From Streptosporangium subroseum (GTDB lineage: Bacteria > Actinomycetota > Actinomycetes > Streptosporangiales > Streptosporangiaceae): a stretch of DNA of 64,000 nucleotides. Where the stretch lies: contig NZ_FZOD01000054.1 in the NCBI RefSeq assembly GCF_900188345.1, positions 1-64,000 on the forward strand, given 5' to 3'. Numbering within the stretch: position 1 is the stretch's first letter; each line of letters opens with the position of its first letter. Position numbers and translations under genes: made by a program. Shown here piece by piece: positions 34,391-42,871 of this stretch. The notes below the pieces were generated by a model, which did not search any database, was not told the origin of the DNA, and saw only the letters and a list, made by a program, of their open reading frames with translations.

Positions 34391-35062
34391 ATGACGCCCG
34401 TGATCGCCGTGATACTCGGATTGAGCGCGATCACACTCGTTCTGTTGCTTGGCGCGTTCTTCGCGACCACGCGTCAGGGCAGGGAGCCCCGCGAACCCGA
34501 GCCGTCCGGCGAGAGTCCTCCCCAGCCGGTTGACGTCGAGCAGCCGCCTCAGCCGAGTGCGGGCCAGGTCGGTATCGACTATCCCGACCCCCGCATGATC
34601 AAGGTGGGCGACACGATCGACTGCCAGGGCGTGCGCAGCCGTGTCCTGGGTGCCATGTACCTGTCGTGGCAGGGCAGCCAGTGGACCGAATACCTCCTCG
34701 ACGACGGCACCCGCCGTTACCAGTGGCTGTCGATCGAGGCGCGTCCCGGCCTGGCCCTCGGGGACCTGCCCCACCTTGAGGTGCTGCTGTGGACCTCGGT
34801 GCCCACGCAGGGCATGGTCCCCGCCAAGACCACGCTGAGCGTCGAGGGCGTCGACTTCTTTCCCGGGGACCGGGGCACCGCGGCGTTCCGCGCGGAGGGC
34901 GTCACCTCGATGCCCGAGCGGGGCCTGCTCGACTTCGCCGACTACCGGGCCGCCGACGGCCGCCTGCTCAGCTTCGAACGGCTCCAGGGCCAGCGCTGGA
35001 GCTCCTCCTACGCGCAGCCCCTGCCCCCGGGCACCATCAGGATCCAGGAGAAGAAGGTCTAA
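34391..35062 (+). CDS. DUF4178-like membrane-anchored protein
   Basis: The 223 aa protein has one N-terminal membrane segment (VIAVILGLSAITLVLLLGAFF), a Pro/Glu-rich spacer, and a domain of DUF4178 type from residue 68 (IKVGDTIDCQGVRSRVLGAM, WTEYLLDDGTRRYQWLSIE). In other actinobacteria such proteins lie near DUF350/DUF4247 genes; here they are absent. Function unknown. Confidence 0.72.
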   Translation: MTPVIAVILGLSAITLVLLLGAFFATTRQGREPREPEPSGESPPQPVDVEQPPQPSAGQVGIDYPDPRMIKVGDTIDCQGVRSRVLGAMYLSWQGSQWTEYLLDDGTRRYQWLSIEARPGLALGDLPHLEVLLWTSVPTQGMVPAKTTLSVEGVDFFPGDRGTAAFRAEGVTSMPERGLLDFADYRAADGRLLSFERLQGQRWSSSYAQPLPPGTIRIQEKKV

Positions 35063-35113
35063 TGCCCGGGACCGGGAGCGAAGGGCTGCTTCCCGCCCTT
35101 CGCGCGGACGTTT

Positions 35114-35200
35114 CGGTTACGGGCTGACGGCGGTTGCGTGCCCGGTTACGGGCTGACAGCGGTCGCGGGCCCAATTACGGGCTGACGATGGTCTCGGGCG
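35114..35200 (+). repeat. three tandem copies of a 29-nt unit
   Basis: Units start at 35114, 35143 and 35172 with CGGTTACGGGCTGAC and a GC-rich end. They lie between the convergent DUF4178 and lysozyme-like genes; there is no other feature in this 190-nt gap. Confidence 0.85.
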
Positions 35201-35251
35201 GTCTCGGGCGCTCGTCGACGCCGTCGTCTCCTTGATCCGGATGAGATCGGG

Positions 35252-36136
35252 TCAGGAGATCTCGACCCGGCCGGCGGGGGCCGCCGCGTCGGCCTTCCAG
35301 CCCTTGTCGCCCGTCGCGGAGCTCCAGGCCTGGCCGTCGTAACGGACCTGGCGCAGGCCGAACTCCTGGGCGTGGGCGACCGACCAGCTGGCCATCAGCC
35401 AGCCGCGCTTCTGCGAGGAGGCCTCGAGCGTGCTCCCCGGACCGAGCGTCCTGACGAGCTTGCGCCTGGCCTTCTCCGCGGCGGAGAGCGGCGCCCCGTC
35501 CGTGGCCCGCTTCTTGCCCGCGGGAGTAGCCGTGCCCGCGGGAGCCGTCGCCTTGTCCGTGGGGGCCGAGAACCAGCAGCGCACGGCCTTGGGGACACGT
35601 CCGGTGAACGCCGCGGCCAGGAGCTTCCCGTCTTCCTCGTGCTGCGCGTAGGCCGACCCGTCGGCTGAGCGCTGCACCTCCTGCGCCGCCTCGTAGAGCG
35701 GTCGCTTCCGGTAGTTCTTCACCTTCACCAGCGCGGAGAAGAACTTGCCCGAGGCGTAGACCGGGTCGATCAGCTGCTCGATCTTGCCCCAGCCCTGCGA
35801 GGGCCGCTGCTGGAACACCCCGACCGAGTCACGGTCGCCGTCGCCGGACTCCAGGTTGAGCAGCTTGGACTCCTGGATGGCGGTGGCGTAGGCGATCACG
35901 ACGGCCCGCTCGGGCAGGTTCCTGCGGGCTGCCACGGTCGCGATGGTCGCGGCCACCTGAGCCTGCTCGATCTCCAGGTCCAGCGAGCCCACGGGGGTGG
36001 TGACCGTACATCCCTCACCGAGGGTGGGCAGTGGCGTGACCCGGTTGAACAGTGTGAAGAGACCCACGGCCACGGCCACCGCGAGCACGGTCACGATCGC
36101 GATGATCGCGATGACTCCTTTGGAGAAACTTCGCAC
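35252..36136 (-). CDS. membrane-anchored lysozyme-like protein
   Basis: The 294 aa protein has an N-terminal anchor (VIAIIAIVTVLAVAVAVGLF) and an extracellular domain of lysozyme-like character: AQVAATIATVAARRNLPERA, then IAYATAIQESKLLNL with a candidate catalytic glutamate, and DSVGVFQQRPSQGWG. This arrangement is shared by many actinobacterial exported proteins of unproven activity. The C-terminal 70 residues (LEASSQKRGWLMASWSVAHA) form a separate small domain. The start is GTG at 36136 behind ATAGGTTCTTCAAC; the much longer open frame upstream is antisense to dapE. Confidence 0.75.
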   Translation of the reverse strand: MRSFSKGVIAIIAIVTVLAVAVAVGLFTLFNRVTPLPTLGEGCTVTTPVGSLDLEIEQAQVAATIATVAARRNLPERAVVIAYATAIQESKLLNLESGDGDRDSVGVFQQRPSQGWGKIEQLIDPVYASGKFFSALVKVKNYRKRPLYEAAQEVQRSADGSAYAQHEEDGKLLAAAFTGRVPKAVRCWFSAPTDKATAPAGTATPAGKKRATDGAPLSAAEKARRKLVRTLGPGSTLEASSQKRGWLMASWSVAHAQEFGLRQVRYDGQAWSSATGDKGWKADAAAPAGRVEIS

Positions 36137-36238
36137 GTTGAAGAACCTATCGGTCCGCGGCGAATGCGCGGCGCGGCGGAAGTCCACGGACGCTGGGCCT
36201 CCATCATGGTACGCAGTGTGACGCCGTTCCAGGGCTTC

Positions 36239-36361
36239 GGACGCCGGCCTCGACGCGGCTCCGGGTGAGACCGGCGGGCACGGACGCCGACGCGCGACGC
36301 GGCTCCCGGCGAGGCCCGTCCGACACGGATGACGCCGCTCCCGGCGAGGCCCGCGGGCACA
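36239..36361. repeat. imperfect tandem repeats upstream of dapE
   Basis: About three diverged units built on GACGCGGCTCCCGGCGAGG and GGGCACGGACGCC fill the space between the divergent lysozyme-like gene and dapE. Confidence 0.55.
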
Positions 36362-36363
36362 GA

Positions 36364-36369
36364 TAGGGT
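36364..36369 (+). promoter_or_regulatory. -10 box of dapE
   Basis: TAGGGT ends 7 nt before the ATG at 36377; there is no ribosome binding site, indicating a leaderless message. Confidence 0.45.
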
Positions 36370-36376
36370 CGCGAGC

Positions 36377-37438
36377 ATGAGTACGCGTCTGGATCTCACG
36401 CAGGACGTCGGGGCGCTCACCGCGCTGATCGTGGACGTCGAATCGGTGAGTGGTCACGAGAAAGCACTGGCCGATGCGGTCGAGGAGGCGCTCAGAACGC
36501 TTCCGCATCTGACCGTGGACCGCGACGGCGATTCGATCGTGGCCCGCACCGGCCTCGGCCGGGAAGAGCGGGTGGTGATCGCGGGGCACCTCGACACCGT
36601 CCCGCTCGCCGGCAACCTGCCCAGCCGGGTCGAGGGCGACCTGCTGTACGGCTGCGGCACCTCGGACATGAAGGCCGGCGTCGCGGTCGCCCTGAAGCTG
36701 GCCGCCGCGCTCCAGGCGCCCAGCCGGGACGTGACCTACGTCTTCTACGACTGTGAGGAGATCGAGGCCGAGCGCAACGGCCTGCTCCGGCTCAGCCGCA
36801 GCCATCCCGACTGGCTCGCCGGGGACTTCGCGGTGCTCATGGAGCCCACCGACGGCATGATCGAGGGCGGCTGCCAGGGCACGCTCCGGGCCCAGATCAT
36901 CACCCGGGGCAAGCGCTCGCACAGCGCCAGATCCTGGTTCGGGGTCAACGCCGTCCACGCCGCACAGCCCGTGCTCGAGATCCTCAACGCCTACGAGGCC
37001 AGGCTCCCGATCGTGGACGGGCTGGAGTATCACGAGGGCCTGAACGCGGTGGCGATCACCGGGGGCGTCGCGGGCAACGTGATCCCCGACGAGTGCGTGG
37101 TGACCGTGAACTACCGTTTCGCCCCCGACCTGTCGCTGGAGGACGCGCAGGCACACGTGAGCGAGGTGTTCGGGGGCTTCGAGGTCCGCTTCACCGACGG
37201 CGCCCCCGCGGCGCGGCCCGGCCTGAACCATCCGGTGGCGGCGGCCTTCGTGGACGCCGTCGGGGGCGAGCCGAGGGCCAAACTGGGCTGGACGGACGTC
37301 TCGCTCTTCTCGAGCCTCGGCGTCCCCGCGGTCAACTACGGTCCGGGCGACCCGAATCTGGCACATCAGCAAGGAGAGTTCGTGTCGCTCGAAAAGATCG
37401 CCGACTGCGAGCGCGGAATGCTCGACTGGCTCACCTGA
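36377..37438 (+). CDS. dapE: succinyl-diaminopimelate desuccinylase
   Basis: DapE (353 aa) is a two-zinc M20 hydrolase that removes succinate to give LL-diaminopimelate for lysine and cell wall. Metal ligands are visible: H in VIAGHLDTVP, D in GCGTSDMKAG, the E pair in YDCEEIEAERNG, E in VLMEPTDG and H in NLAHQQGE. The dimer domain begins near RGKRSHSARSW. The ATG at 36377 follows a TAGGGT box by 7 nt. Confidence 0.94.
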   Translation: MSTRLDLTQDVGALTALIVDVESVSGHEKALADAVEEALRTLPHLTVDRDGDSIVARTGLGREERVVIAGHLDTVPLAGNLPSRVEGDLLYGCGTSDMKAGVAVALKLAAALQAPSRDVTYVFYDCEEIEAERNGLLRLSRSHPDWLAGDFAVLMEPTDGMIEGGCQGTLRAQIITRGKRSHSARSWFGVNAVHAAQPVLEILNAYEARLPIVDGLEYHEGLNAVAITGGVAGNVIPDECVVTVNYRFAPDLSLEDAQAHVSEVFGGFEVRFTDGAPAARPGLNHPVAAAFVDAVGGEPRAKLGWTDVSLFSSLGVPAVNYGPGDPNLAHQQGEFVSLEKIADCERGMLDWLT

Positions 37439-37528
37439 GGGGTTCGTGATCTCGGTGGCTCGCGGGGGGAGAGGCTCGGAGGGCGGGTTCTGACCTGCGG
37501 ATCCCCGCTCCGGGCGGCCGGACACAAA

Positions 37529-37576
37529 TGAAAGTGGCTTTCCTCGCCGGCCATTTGGCGGGGAAAGCCACTTTCA
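37529..37576 (+). terminator. long perfect hairpin after dapE
   Basis: GAAAGTGGCTTTCC pairs with GGAAAGCCACTTTC (15 bp with the outer T-A), with an inner CGCC/GGCG stem. It lies 90 nt after dapE and is the most stable structure of this gap. Confidence 0.75.
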
Positions 37577-37626
37577 GTCCCGAGCAGCACCCTCGGCAAT
37601 TAGACGCGCCCTCCTCGAAATCCGGT

Positions 37627-37650
37627 TCCCCGTTTTCGGGGAGATTTTTC
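37627..37650 (+). terminator. hairpin with T tract upstream of the LOG gene
   Basis: TCCCCG-TTTT-CGGGGA is followed by GATTTTT, a classical intrinsic terminator and rare in such GC-rich sequence. It ends about 25 nt before the proposed -10 box of the next gene. Confidence 0.75.
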
Positions 37651-37685
37651 AAGATTTTTCCGAAGACGGCGCTACCGTGACCCGC

Positions 37686-38480
37686 ATGAAGAAAACACGT
37701 CCGGAGCGCCGTCAGGGAGGCGCCGTGGTCCGCGGCGACCTCGTCTCCGATTCGACCCACGACCAGCGGCTTCTCGACAAAAGAGGGCCGGCGGACTGGT
37801 TGCACATGGACCCGTGGCGGGTGATGCGCATCCAGTCGGAGTTCGTGGAGGGCTTCGGCCAGCTCGCGGAACTGCCCGAGGCGGTGACCGTCTTCGGGTC
37901 CGCACGGACCCCTCCCGGCTCGCCGGAGTACGAGATGGGCGTCGAGCTCGGCCGGAAACTGTCCAGGGCCGGCTACGCCGTGATCACCGGCGGCGGGCCC
38001 GGCTGCATGGAGGCGGCCAACAGGGGCGCCAGGGAGGCGGGCGGCGTCTCCGTCGGCCTGGGCATCGAACTCCCCTTCGAGCAGAGCATGAACGAGTACG
38101 TGGACCTGGGCGTCGAGTTCCGCTACTTCTTCGTCCGCAAGACCATGTTCGTGAAGTACTCCTGCGGCTTCGTCACGCTGCCGGGCGGGTTCGGCACGAT
38201 GGACGAGCTGTTCGAGGCTCTGACCCTGGTCCAGACGCGCAAGGTCACCTCCTTCCCCGTCGTGCTGATGGGAACGGAGTTCTGGGGTGGGCTGCTCGAC
38301 TGGATCAAGTCGACCCTCGTGGGAACCGGCAAGATCTCCCCGGCGGACGTGGACCTCATCCAGGTCACCGACGACGTGGACGAGGCCGTCCGGATCATCA
38401 CCAAGGCCGACCAGAACCGGGGGGAGCGGCTCAGGGATGAGGAGAGGGCGGCACTGAACACCGTCGGCGACGCCCAATAA
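37686..38480 (+). CDS. LOG-family (TIGR00730) protein, long form
   Basis: The 264 aa protein has the Rossmann fold and nucleotide motif of the LOG family: VFGSARTPPG, VITGGGPGCMEAANRGA, and the signature PGGFGTMDELFEALTLVQT. LOG proteins release adenine-type bases from nucleoside monophosphates (phosphoribohydrolase). It has about 60 extra N-terminal residues. ATG at 37686 is 7 nt after TACCGT; a GTG at 37677 is in frame. A second LOG gene follows after 9 nt. Confidence 0.88.
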   Translation: MKKTRPERRQGGAVVRGDLVSDSTHDQRLLDKRGPADWLHMDPWRVMRIQSEFVEGFGQLAELPEAVTVFGSARTPPGSPEYEMGVELGRKLSRAGYAVITGGGPGCMEAANRGAREAGGVSVGLGIELPFEQSMNEYVDLGVEFRYFFVRKTMFVKYSCGFVTLPGGFGTMDELFEALTLVQTRKVTSFPVVLMGTEFWGGLLDWIKSTLVGTGKISPADVDLIQVTDDVDEAVRIITKADQNRGERLRDEERAALNTVGDAQ

Positions 38481-38489
38481 GGTCTAAGC

Positions 38490-39077
38490 GTGTTTATATG
38501 CGTATTCCTGGCATCAAGTCAGAAGATCGATCAGAAGTATCTGGCGCTGGCTGAGGAAGTGGGCACCGAGCTTGCCAGGCGTGGGCACACCCTGGTCAGC
38601 GGCGGTGCGAAGGTCTCGTGCATGGGCGCGGTGGCTCGGGCCGCCCGCGCCGGCGGCGCCCGTACCGTGGGAGTGATCCCGCAGGCTCTCGTGGACATCG
38701 AGGTCGCGGACCGCGACTCCGACGAGCTCGTGGTGACCACCGACATGCGCGAGCGCAAGGGCGTCATGGATGCCCGCTCCGATGCCTTCCTGGTCCTGCC
38801 GGGCGGTATCGGGACGCTGGAGGAGCTGTTCGAGATCTGGACCACCCGGACGCTCGGCCTGCACGACAAGCCGCTGGTGCTGCTGGACCCGTGGGGCCTC
38901 TACGCGCCGCTGAGGGAGCTGGTCGAGGGGATGCACGAGGCGGGGTTCACCCGCCCGAACGTCTTCGACGCCATTTCCTGGACCACCACGGTCGGGGAGG
39001 CGTTCCAGCTTCTGGAGAAGACGGCCGGGCACTTGACGCCGAGCCCCGAGGAGCTAGGCGAGGCCACGGCGGGTTAA
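38490..39077 (+). CDS. LOG-family (TIGR00730) protein, short form
   Basis: The 195 aa paralogue shares VFLASSQKID, LVSGGAKVSCMGAVARAA and PGGIGTLEELFEIWTTRTLG with the LOG signature. It is the classical size for cytokinin-riboside phosphoribohydrolases and corresponds in position to the Mycobacterium gene downstream of dapE. Start GTG at 38490. Its last 24 nt overlap the end of the convergent small gene. Confidence 0.88.
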   Translation: MFICVFLASSQKIDQKYLALAEEVGTELARRGHTLVSGGAKVSCMGAVARAARAGGARTVGVIPQALVDIEVADRDSDELVVTTDMRERKGVMDARSDAFLVLPGGIGTLEELFEIWTTRTLGLHDKPLVLLDPWGLYAPLRELVEGMHEAGFTRPNVFDAISWTTTVGEAFQLLEKTAGHLTPSPEELGEATAG

Positions 39078-39353
39078 CGCGGGCGGGCGCCGCCCCGCCA
39101 GGGAGTCGGTCATCTCGACCGCGAGCCGTACCTGGCCGGGGCGGTTCGTCCGGAAGACGCGCGCGCCCGCCCAGGCGCAGATCGAGGCCGCGGTGAGCTC
39201 CGCGGCCTCGTCGTCGTCTCCGGCCAGTGCGGCGGGCGTGACGGCGACGGTGCGCCCGGCGCGGACGAATTCCTCGATTTCGGCGATCGAATGGGCCTCG
39301 ACCCAGCCGGATTCATCGTGGTCGTCGGGTCCGAGTATCACGGCAGCAGCCAT
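39054..39353 (-). CDS. small protein resembling the C-terminal end of dihydropteroate synthase
   Basis: The 99 aa product ends with TAASICAWAGARVFRTNRPG and ALTRRGLA, which matches the last strand-helix of dihydropteroate synthases (typically A-A-W-x-G-A-R-V-F-R-x-H-D). The first half (VAVTPAALAGDDDEAAELTA) is not recognised. It cannot be a complete enzyme. In Mycobacterium a folP-like gene lies in this interval, but on the other strand. ATG at 39353 lies 6 nt after TAGGAT (leaderless). It may be a conserved small protein or a derived fragment. Confidence 0.6.
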   Translation of the reverse strand: MAAAVILGPDDHDESGWVEAHSIAEIEEFVRAGRTVAVTPAALAGDDDEAAELTAASICAWAGARVFRTNRPGQVRLAVEMTDSLAGRRPPALTRRGLA

Positions 39354-39376
39354 GACACGATCCTAGATCAGAGGAG

Positions 39377-40096
39377 TTGTGGCACGATTCGTATGTGCTG
39401 GTCGTACTCGTTCTCGCTGCCGTAACCGTCATCGCCGGTGTCACGGTGGTCGCCATGGGCCGGGGCGGTGAACTGACAGAGTTCGCCCCGGACGTCCCGC
39501 CGCTTGACCTGCCCGCCGCCGGGCAGCTCAGCGCCGTCGACTTCATGGCCCTTCAGCTCCCGGTAAGCATCGTCGGCTATCACACGCAGAGTGTGGACGA
39601 GACGCTGAACCGGGTCGCGAACGCCCTGAGCGAGCGTGACACCAGGATCGCCGTGCTGGAGCAGCGGGTGTCGGAGCTGCTCTCCAGCAGGCTCCAGGCC
39701 CGTCAGGAGGTCCACGCGAGCCCCCTGAACGGCCCGCGCACCGAGCACGAGCCGGAGGAGCCCAAGGAGCTCGCCGAGCTGAAGGAGCTTCCCGAACCGC
39801 CCGGGTCGCGGTACGGGTCCTCTCCCGAGTCGTCCTCCTCGCCCGAATCGTCGTACGGGTCGTTGCCCGAGTCGTCTTCCTCGTCCGAATCGCGGTCCGG
39901 CTCCGAGCCGGCCTCTTCGTCCGAGTCGTCGTACGGATCCTTGCCCGAGGCTCCTTCCCCGGCCGAGTCGCCGTACGGATCCGCGTCCGAGCCGTCCGAG
40001 CCGTCTGAGCCGTCCGAGACGCCGTCCGAGGCGCCGGCGGGCTCCTTCGGCGCGTGGACGGCAGGCGAGCGCCTCGGAAAGGAGGAGTCGCGGTGA
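39377..40096 (+). CDS. DivIVA-like protein with Ser/Pro/Glu repeat tail
   Basis: The 239 aa protein begins with a membrane segment (VLVVLVLAAVTVIAGVTVVA), then a DivIVA-type motif (LQLPVSIVGYHTQSVDETLN followed by a coiled coil ALSERDTRIAVLEQRVSELL). The last 120 residues are a repetitive SSPESSYGSLPE-like tail rich in Ser, Pro and Glu. Position between the LOG and tag genes matches a known actinobacterial arrangement. The TTG at 39377 lies 7 nt after TAGATC; a GTG at 39395 is an alternative, so the start is uncertain. Confidence 0.75.
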   Translation: MWHDSYVLVVLVLAAVTVIAGVTVVAMGRGGELTEFAPDVPPLDLPAAGQLSAVDFMALQLPVSIVGYHTQSVDETLNRVANALSERDTRIAVLEQRVSELLSSRLQARQEVHASPLNGPRTEHEPEEPKELAELKELPEPPGSRYGSSPESSSSPESSYGSLPESSSSSESRSGSEPASSSESSYGSLPEAPSPAESPYGSASEPSEPSEPSETPSEAPAGSFGAWTAGERLGKEESR

Positions 40097-40725
40097 GCGA
40101 ACCGGCTGTCTCCCCGTCGATCTCGCCCGAGCCGATCTCTTCCGCGCCGATTCTTTCCGCGCCGATTCTTTCCGCGCTGATTCTTTCCGAGCGGGTCCGC
40201 TGCTGGCCGACCACCGCGCCCGACTACATCGCCTACCACGACGAGGAGTGGGGCCGTCCGGTCACGGGCGACGACCGGGTGTTCGAGCGGCTCACCCTGG
40301 AGGCCTTCCAGTCGGGTCTCTCGTGGATCACGATCCTGCGCAAGCGGGAGAACTTCCGGGCGGCCTTCGCGGGCTTTTCCATCCCGGCCGTCGCCGCGTT
40401 CGGTCAGGCCGACGTGGACCGCCTGCTCGGCGACGCCGGCATCATCCGCAACCGCGCCAAGATCGAGGCCGCGGTGGCCAACGCGAGGGCGGCCCTCGAC
40501 GTCGAGCTGTCCGATCTCGTCTGGCGCTACGCGGATCCGAGCTCTCCCGCGCCCAAGACCCTCGCGGACATGCCCGCGCAGACCCCGGCCTCCAAGGCGC
40601 TCGCCAAGGAGCTCAAGTCCCACGGCTTCCGTTTTGTCGGCCCGATCACCGTCTACTCGCTGATGCAGGCCATCGGCCTGGTCAACGATCACCTGGCGGA
40701 CTGCTGGACGCGCGAGGCCCTCTAG
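40093..40725 (+). CDS. tag: DNA-3-methyladenine glycosylase I
   Basis: Tag (210 aa) removes 3-methyladenine from alkylated DNA. The zinc ligands are recognisable: cysteine in RCWP, histidine in YHDEEWG, and histidine and cysteine in VNDHLADCW. The core FQSGLSWITILRKRENFRAAF is typical. The GTG at 40093 overlaps the previous stop codon (GTGA) and follows GGAGGAG. Its first 30 residues are an unusual extension with three repeats of APILS encoded by a 15-nt tandem repeat. Confidence 0.93.
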   Translation: MSEPAVSPSISPEPISSAPILSAPILSALILSERVRCWPTTAPDYIAYHDEEWGRPVTGDDRVFERLTLEAFQSGLSWITILRKRENFRAAFAGFSIPAVAAFGQADVDRLLGDAGIIRNRAKIEAAVANARAALDVELSDLVWRYADPSSPAPKTLADMPAQTPASKALAKELKSHGFRFVGPITVYSLMQAIGLVNDHLADCWTREAL

Positions 40726-40798
40726 CCCCGCTTCCGCCCGCGCGGGTGACCTGACTTCGCCTTCGCAACCCCGCCTTCGCCCGCGCCGATGACGCCTG

Positions 40799-41581
40799 TC
40801 AGCGACCTTCGAAGACGGGGCGCTCCTTGCCGAGGAAGGCGCGCGTGGCGTTCAGATGGTCGTCGGTCTTGGCGCAGGCGTCCTGGAGGTCCGCCTCCAG
40901 GGCCAGGGCGTCGGCCAGGGAGCTGCTCGCGGCGTGGTTCAGGGCCCGCTTGGTCGCCGCGTAGGCGCCTGTCGGGCCCCGTGCCAGCCGTACGGCCAGC
41001 TCGCGTGCCGCGGCGCCCAGCTCGCCGGCGGGGACGACCCTGGAGACGATCCCGAGCTCCAGCGCGCGCGCCGCGTCGAGGGGCTCGCCGAGCAGCAGGA
41101 GCTCGCTCGCGCGCGCCAGGCCGACCAGGCGCTGGAGGGTCCAGGACGAGCCGGAGTCGGGGGCCAGCCCGATGGAGCCGAAGGCCATCGCGAACTTGGC
41201 CTTCTCCGACGCGACCCGCAGGTCGCAGGCGAAGGCCAGGGCGGCGCCCGCGCCCGCGGCGACGCCGTTCACCGCCGCGACGACCGGCTTGCCCATCTCG
41301 GTGATCGTGCGGACGATCGGGTTGTAGTGCTCACGTACGGTGTCGTTCAGACCTCGGCCCGCCTCCAGGTTGGCCGCGTGCTCGTTCAGGTCCTGGCCGG
41401 CGCAGAACGCCCGCCCCGATCCGGTCAGCAGCACCGCCCGTACGGCGTAGGCCTGTGAGGCCGTGGTCAGCGCCTCCAGCAGATCGGCCTTGGCCTGCGT
41501 GGTCAGCGAGTTCATCGCCTCGGGCCGGTTGAGGGTGACGGTGGCGACGGCGTCGTCGACCGAGTAGAGAACGTCGTCCAA
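40799..41581 (-). CDS. enoyl-CoA hydratase/isomerase, PaaG-like
   Basis: The 260 aa enzyme is a crotonase: oxyanion-hole segments GSGRAFCAGQDLNEH and NGVAAGAGAALAFACDLRVA, and FGSIGLAPDSGSSWTLQRLVG, which resembles the 1,2-epoxyphenylacetyl-CoA isomerase PaaG. The PaaX-type regulator gene 150 nt upstream supports a link with phenylacetate-like catabolism, but no other paa genes are here. Confidence 0.85.
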   Translation of the reverse strand: MDDVLYSVDDAVATVTLNRPEAMNSLTTQAKADLLEALTTASQAYAVRAVLLTGSGRAFCAGQDLNEHAANLEAGRGLNDTVREHYNPIVRTITEMGKPVVAAVNGVAAGAGAALAFACDLRVASEKAKFAMAFGSIGLAPDSGSSWTLQRLVGLARASELLLLGEPLDAARALELGIVSRVVPAGELGAAARELAVRLARGPTGAYAATKRALNHAASSSLADALALEADLQDACAKTDDHLNATRAFLGKERPVFEGR

Positions 41582-41730
41582 CGGAAGCTCCTTCTGCGGC
41601 TATGGCTTCTACGGTTGCGGCTGTGGCCGGCGGGTTGCCTGGCCGCCTGTCTTCCCGGTTGCCGGGTTTCCTGGTCTCTGGCTTGCCCAATTTTTCGGGT
41701 TTTCCTGGTTTTTCCGGGTTATTGGCGCGA

Positions 41731-42513
41731 CTACGGTTTGGTCAGGTTGCGGTCGACGAACGCGGCGGCGGCGGGGAGCAGACGGGCGGCCTCCCGCTCG
41801 AAGTAGAGCCTGGCCTTCTCCCCCGGCCAGCCCGGCGGCAGGAGCTCGGAGGGGAGCCCGGGATCGCGGAACAGGAAGTTGCGCCAGCCGTGCAGCAACC
41901 TGCTCCGGGCGGCGAACACCTGGGCGGCGGCGGCGTCCCGCGGCAGCCCGTCGACCAGGTTCGTCGCCTGGACCAGCCACTCCTCGTAGGCCGACCCGAT
42001 GCCGTCCAGATCCCAGGTTCTGGCGACGAGCGTCCGGGGATCGCCGTCGAGCACCGCCTCGAACCGATCGGCGCGGATGCTCTCGCCGTTGAGGATCGGG
42101 TCGAGCTCGGCGGACGGACGCGGGCCGATCCACGTGGTCTCCGAGAGCGGGGCGTACCCGAGAAACGACAGGTCGGCTCTGAGCCGCTCCCGCTTGGACC
42201 GTTCGCGCACAGGTTCCACCACGAGCATGTGCCACCGGCCGGTCCAGGTGATCGTCCCAACTCGGTAAATTCTCAGCGCCGCCTCGTCGAGGCGGCGCAC
42301 GCATTTGGAGGTGGCCTCGTAGCCGGGCCCCTGGGACAGTCGGGCCGGGACCAGCCAGCCCTGCCGCACCATCCGCGAGACGGCGGTGCGTACGGCGGGG
42401 GCGGCGATACCCAACGGTGCGAGCAGACGGACGAGGGCGGCCACGGACGCGCGGCCGCCTCGGGACCGCAAGTGGTCCCCGTACAGATCGAACAGAGCGG
42501 CGCGGGCGTTCAC
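41731..42513 (-). CDS. PaaX-family transcriptional regulator
   Basis: The 260 aa protein has a GntR-like winged helix at the N terminus (ARAALFDLYGDHLRSRGG, LGIAAPAVRTAVSRMVRQGW) and the C-terminal PaaX domain (TWTGRWHMLVVEPV, SFLGYAPLSETTWIGPRP, LLHGWRNFLFRDPGLPSELL). Family members repress phenylacetyl-CoA catabolism genes and respond to phenylacetyl-CoA. The GTG at 42513 gives the usual N terminus; no ribosome binding site is clear. Confidence 0.88.
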   Translation of the reverse strand: MNARAALFDLYGDHLRSRGGRASVAALVRLLAPLGIAAPAVRTAVSRMVRQGWLVPARLSQGPGYEATSKCVRRLDEAALRIYRVGTITWTGRWHMLVVEPVRERSKRERLRADLSFLGYAPLSETTWIGPRPSAELDPILNGESIRADRFEAVLDGDPRTLVARTWDLDGIGSAYEEWLVQATNLVDGLPRDAAAAQVFAARSRLLHGWRNFLFRDPGLPSELLPPGWPGEKARLYFEREAARLLPAAAAFVDRNLTKP

Positions 42514-42703
42514 GATGACAAGTTTGGTCGCCGGAAGGGGTCCCGGACAACGGTCTTGATTGCCGGATGAGCCGATGCTGAGACTGATCGTTCCCATTCT
42601 CCGCGCGGAGGCGGGATAATAGGACATCACAGAAGACGTGAATGCGTCGGCCACCCTCGGGTCAGTCGGAGATCCGTAGACCGATGCAGGAAGGGATACA
42701 CGC
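42514..42703. promoter_or_regulatory. divergent promoter region between paaX-like and DUF3117 genes
   Basis: The 190 nt hold a short perfect palindrome CTCCGCGCGGAG at 42598-42609, directly followed by GGCGGGATAATAGG, where GATAAT or TAATAG may be a -10 box reading right. No -35 box is certain. Confidence 0.4.
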
Positions 42704-42871
42704 ATGGCGGCTATGAAGCCGAGGACCGGTGATGGTCCGCTGGAGGTCGTCAAAGAAGGCAGGGGTATCGTCATGCGGGTTCCTCTGGAGGGTGGCGGCC
42801 GCCTTGTCGTCGAGCTCTCGGCAGACGAGGCCAATGCCCTTGGTGAGGAACTGAAGAAGATCGTCGGCTGA
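42704..42871 (+). CDS. DUF3117 protein
   Basis: This 55 aa protein (MAAMKPRTGDGPLEVVKEGR start, then GIVMRVPLEGGGRLVVELSA and EANALGEELKKIVG) is the conserved actinobacterial DUF3117. Its reading frame is complete and preceded by AGGAAGGGATACACGC. It is found next to tag in Mycobacterium as well. The protein is small and acidic-basic mixed, with no established function. Confidence 0.93.
   Translation: MAAMKPRTGDGPLEVVKEGRGIVMRVPLEGGGRLVVELSADEANALGEELKKIVG

Noticed and set aside
36137..37525. N-terminal extension of the lysozyme-like gene up to 757 codons.
   Set aside because: It runs antisense through dapE; a GTG at 36136 with the membrane anchor right behind it is the sensible start.
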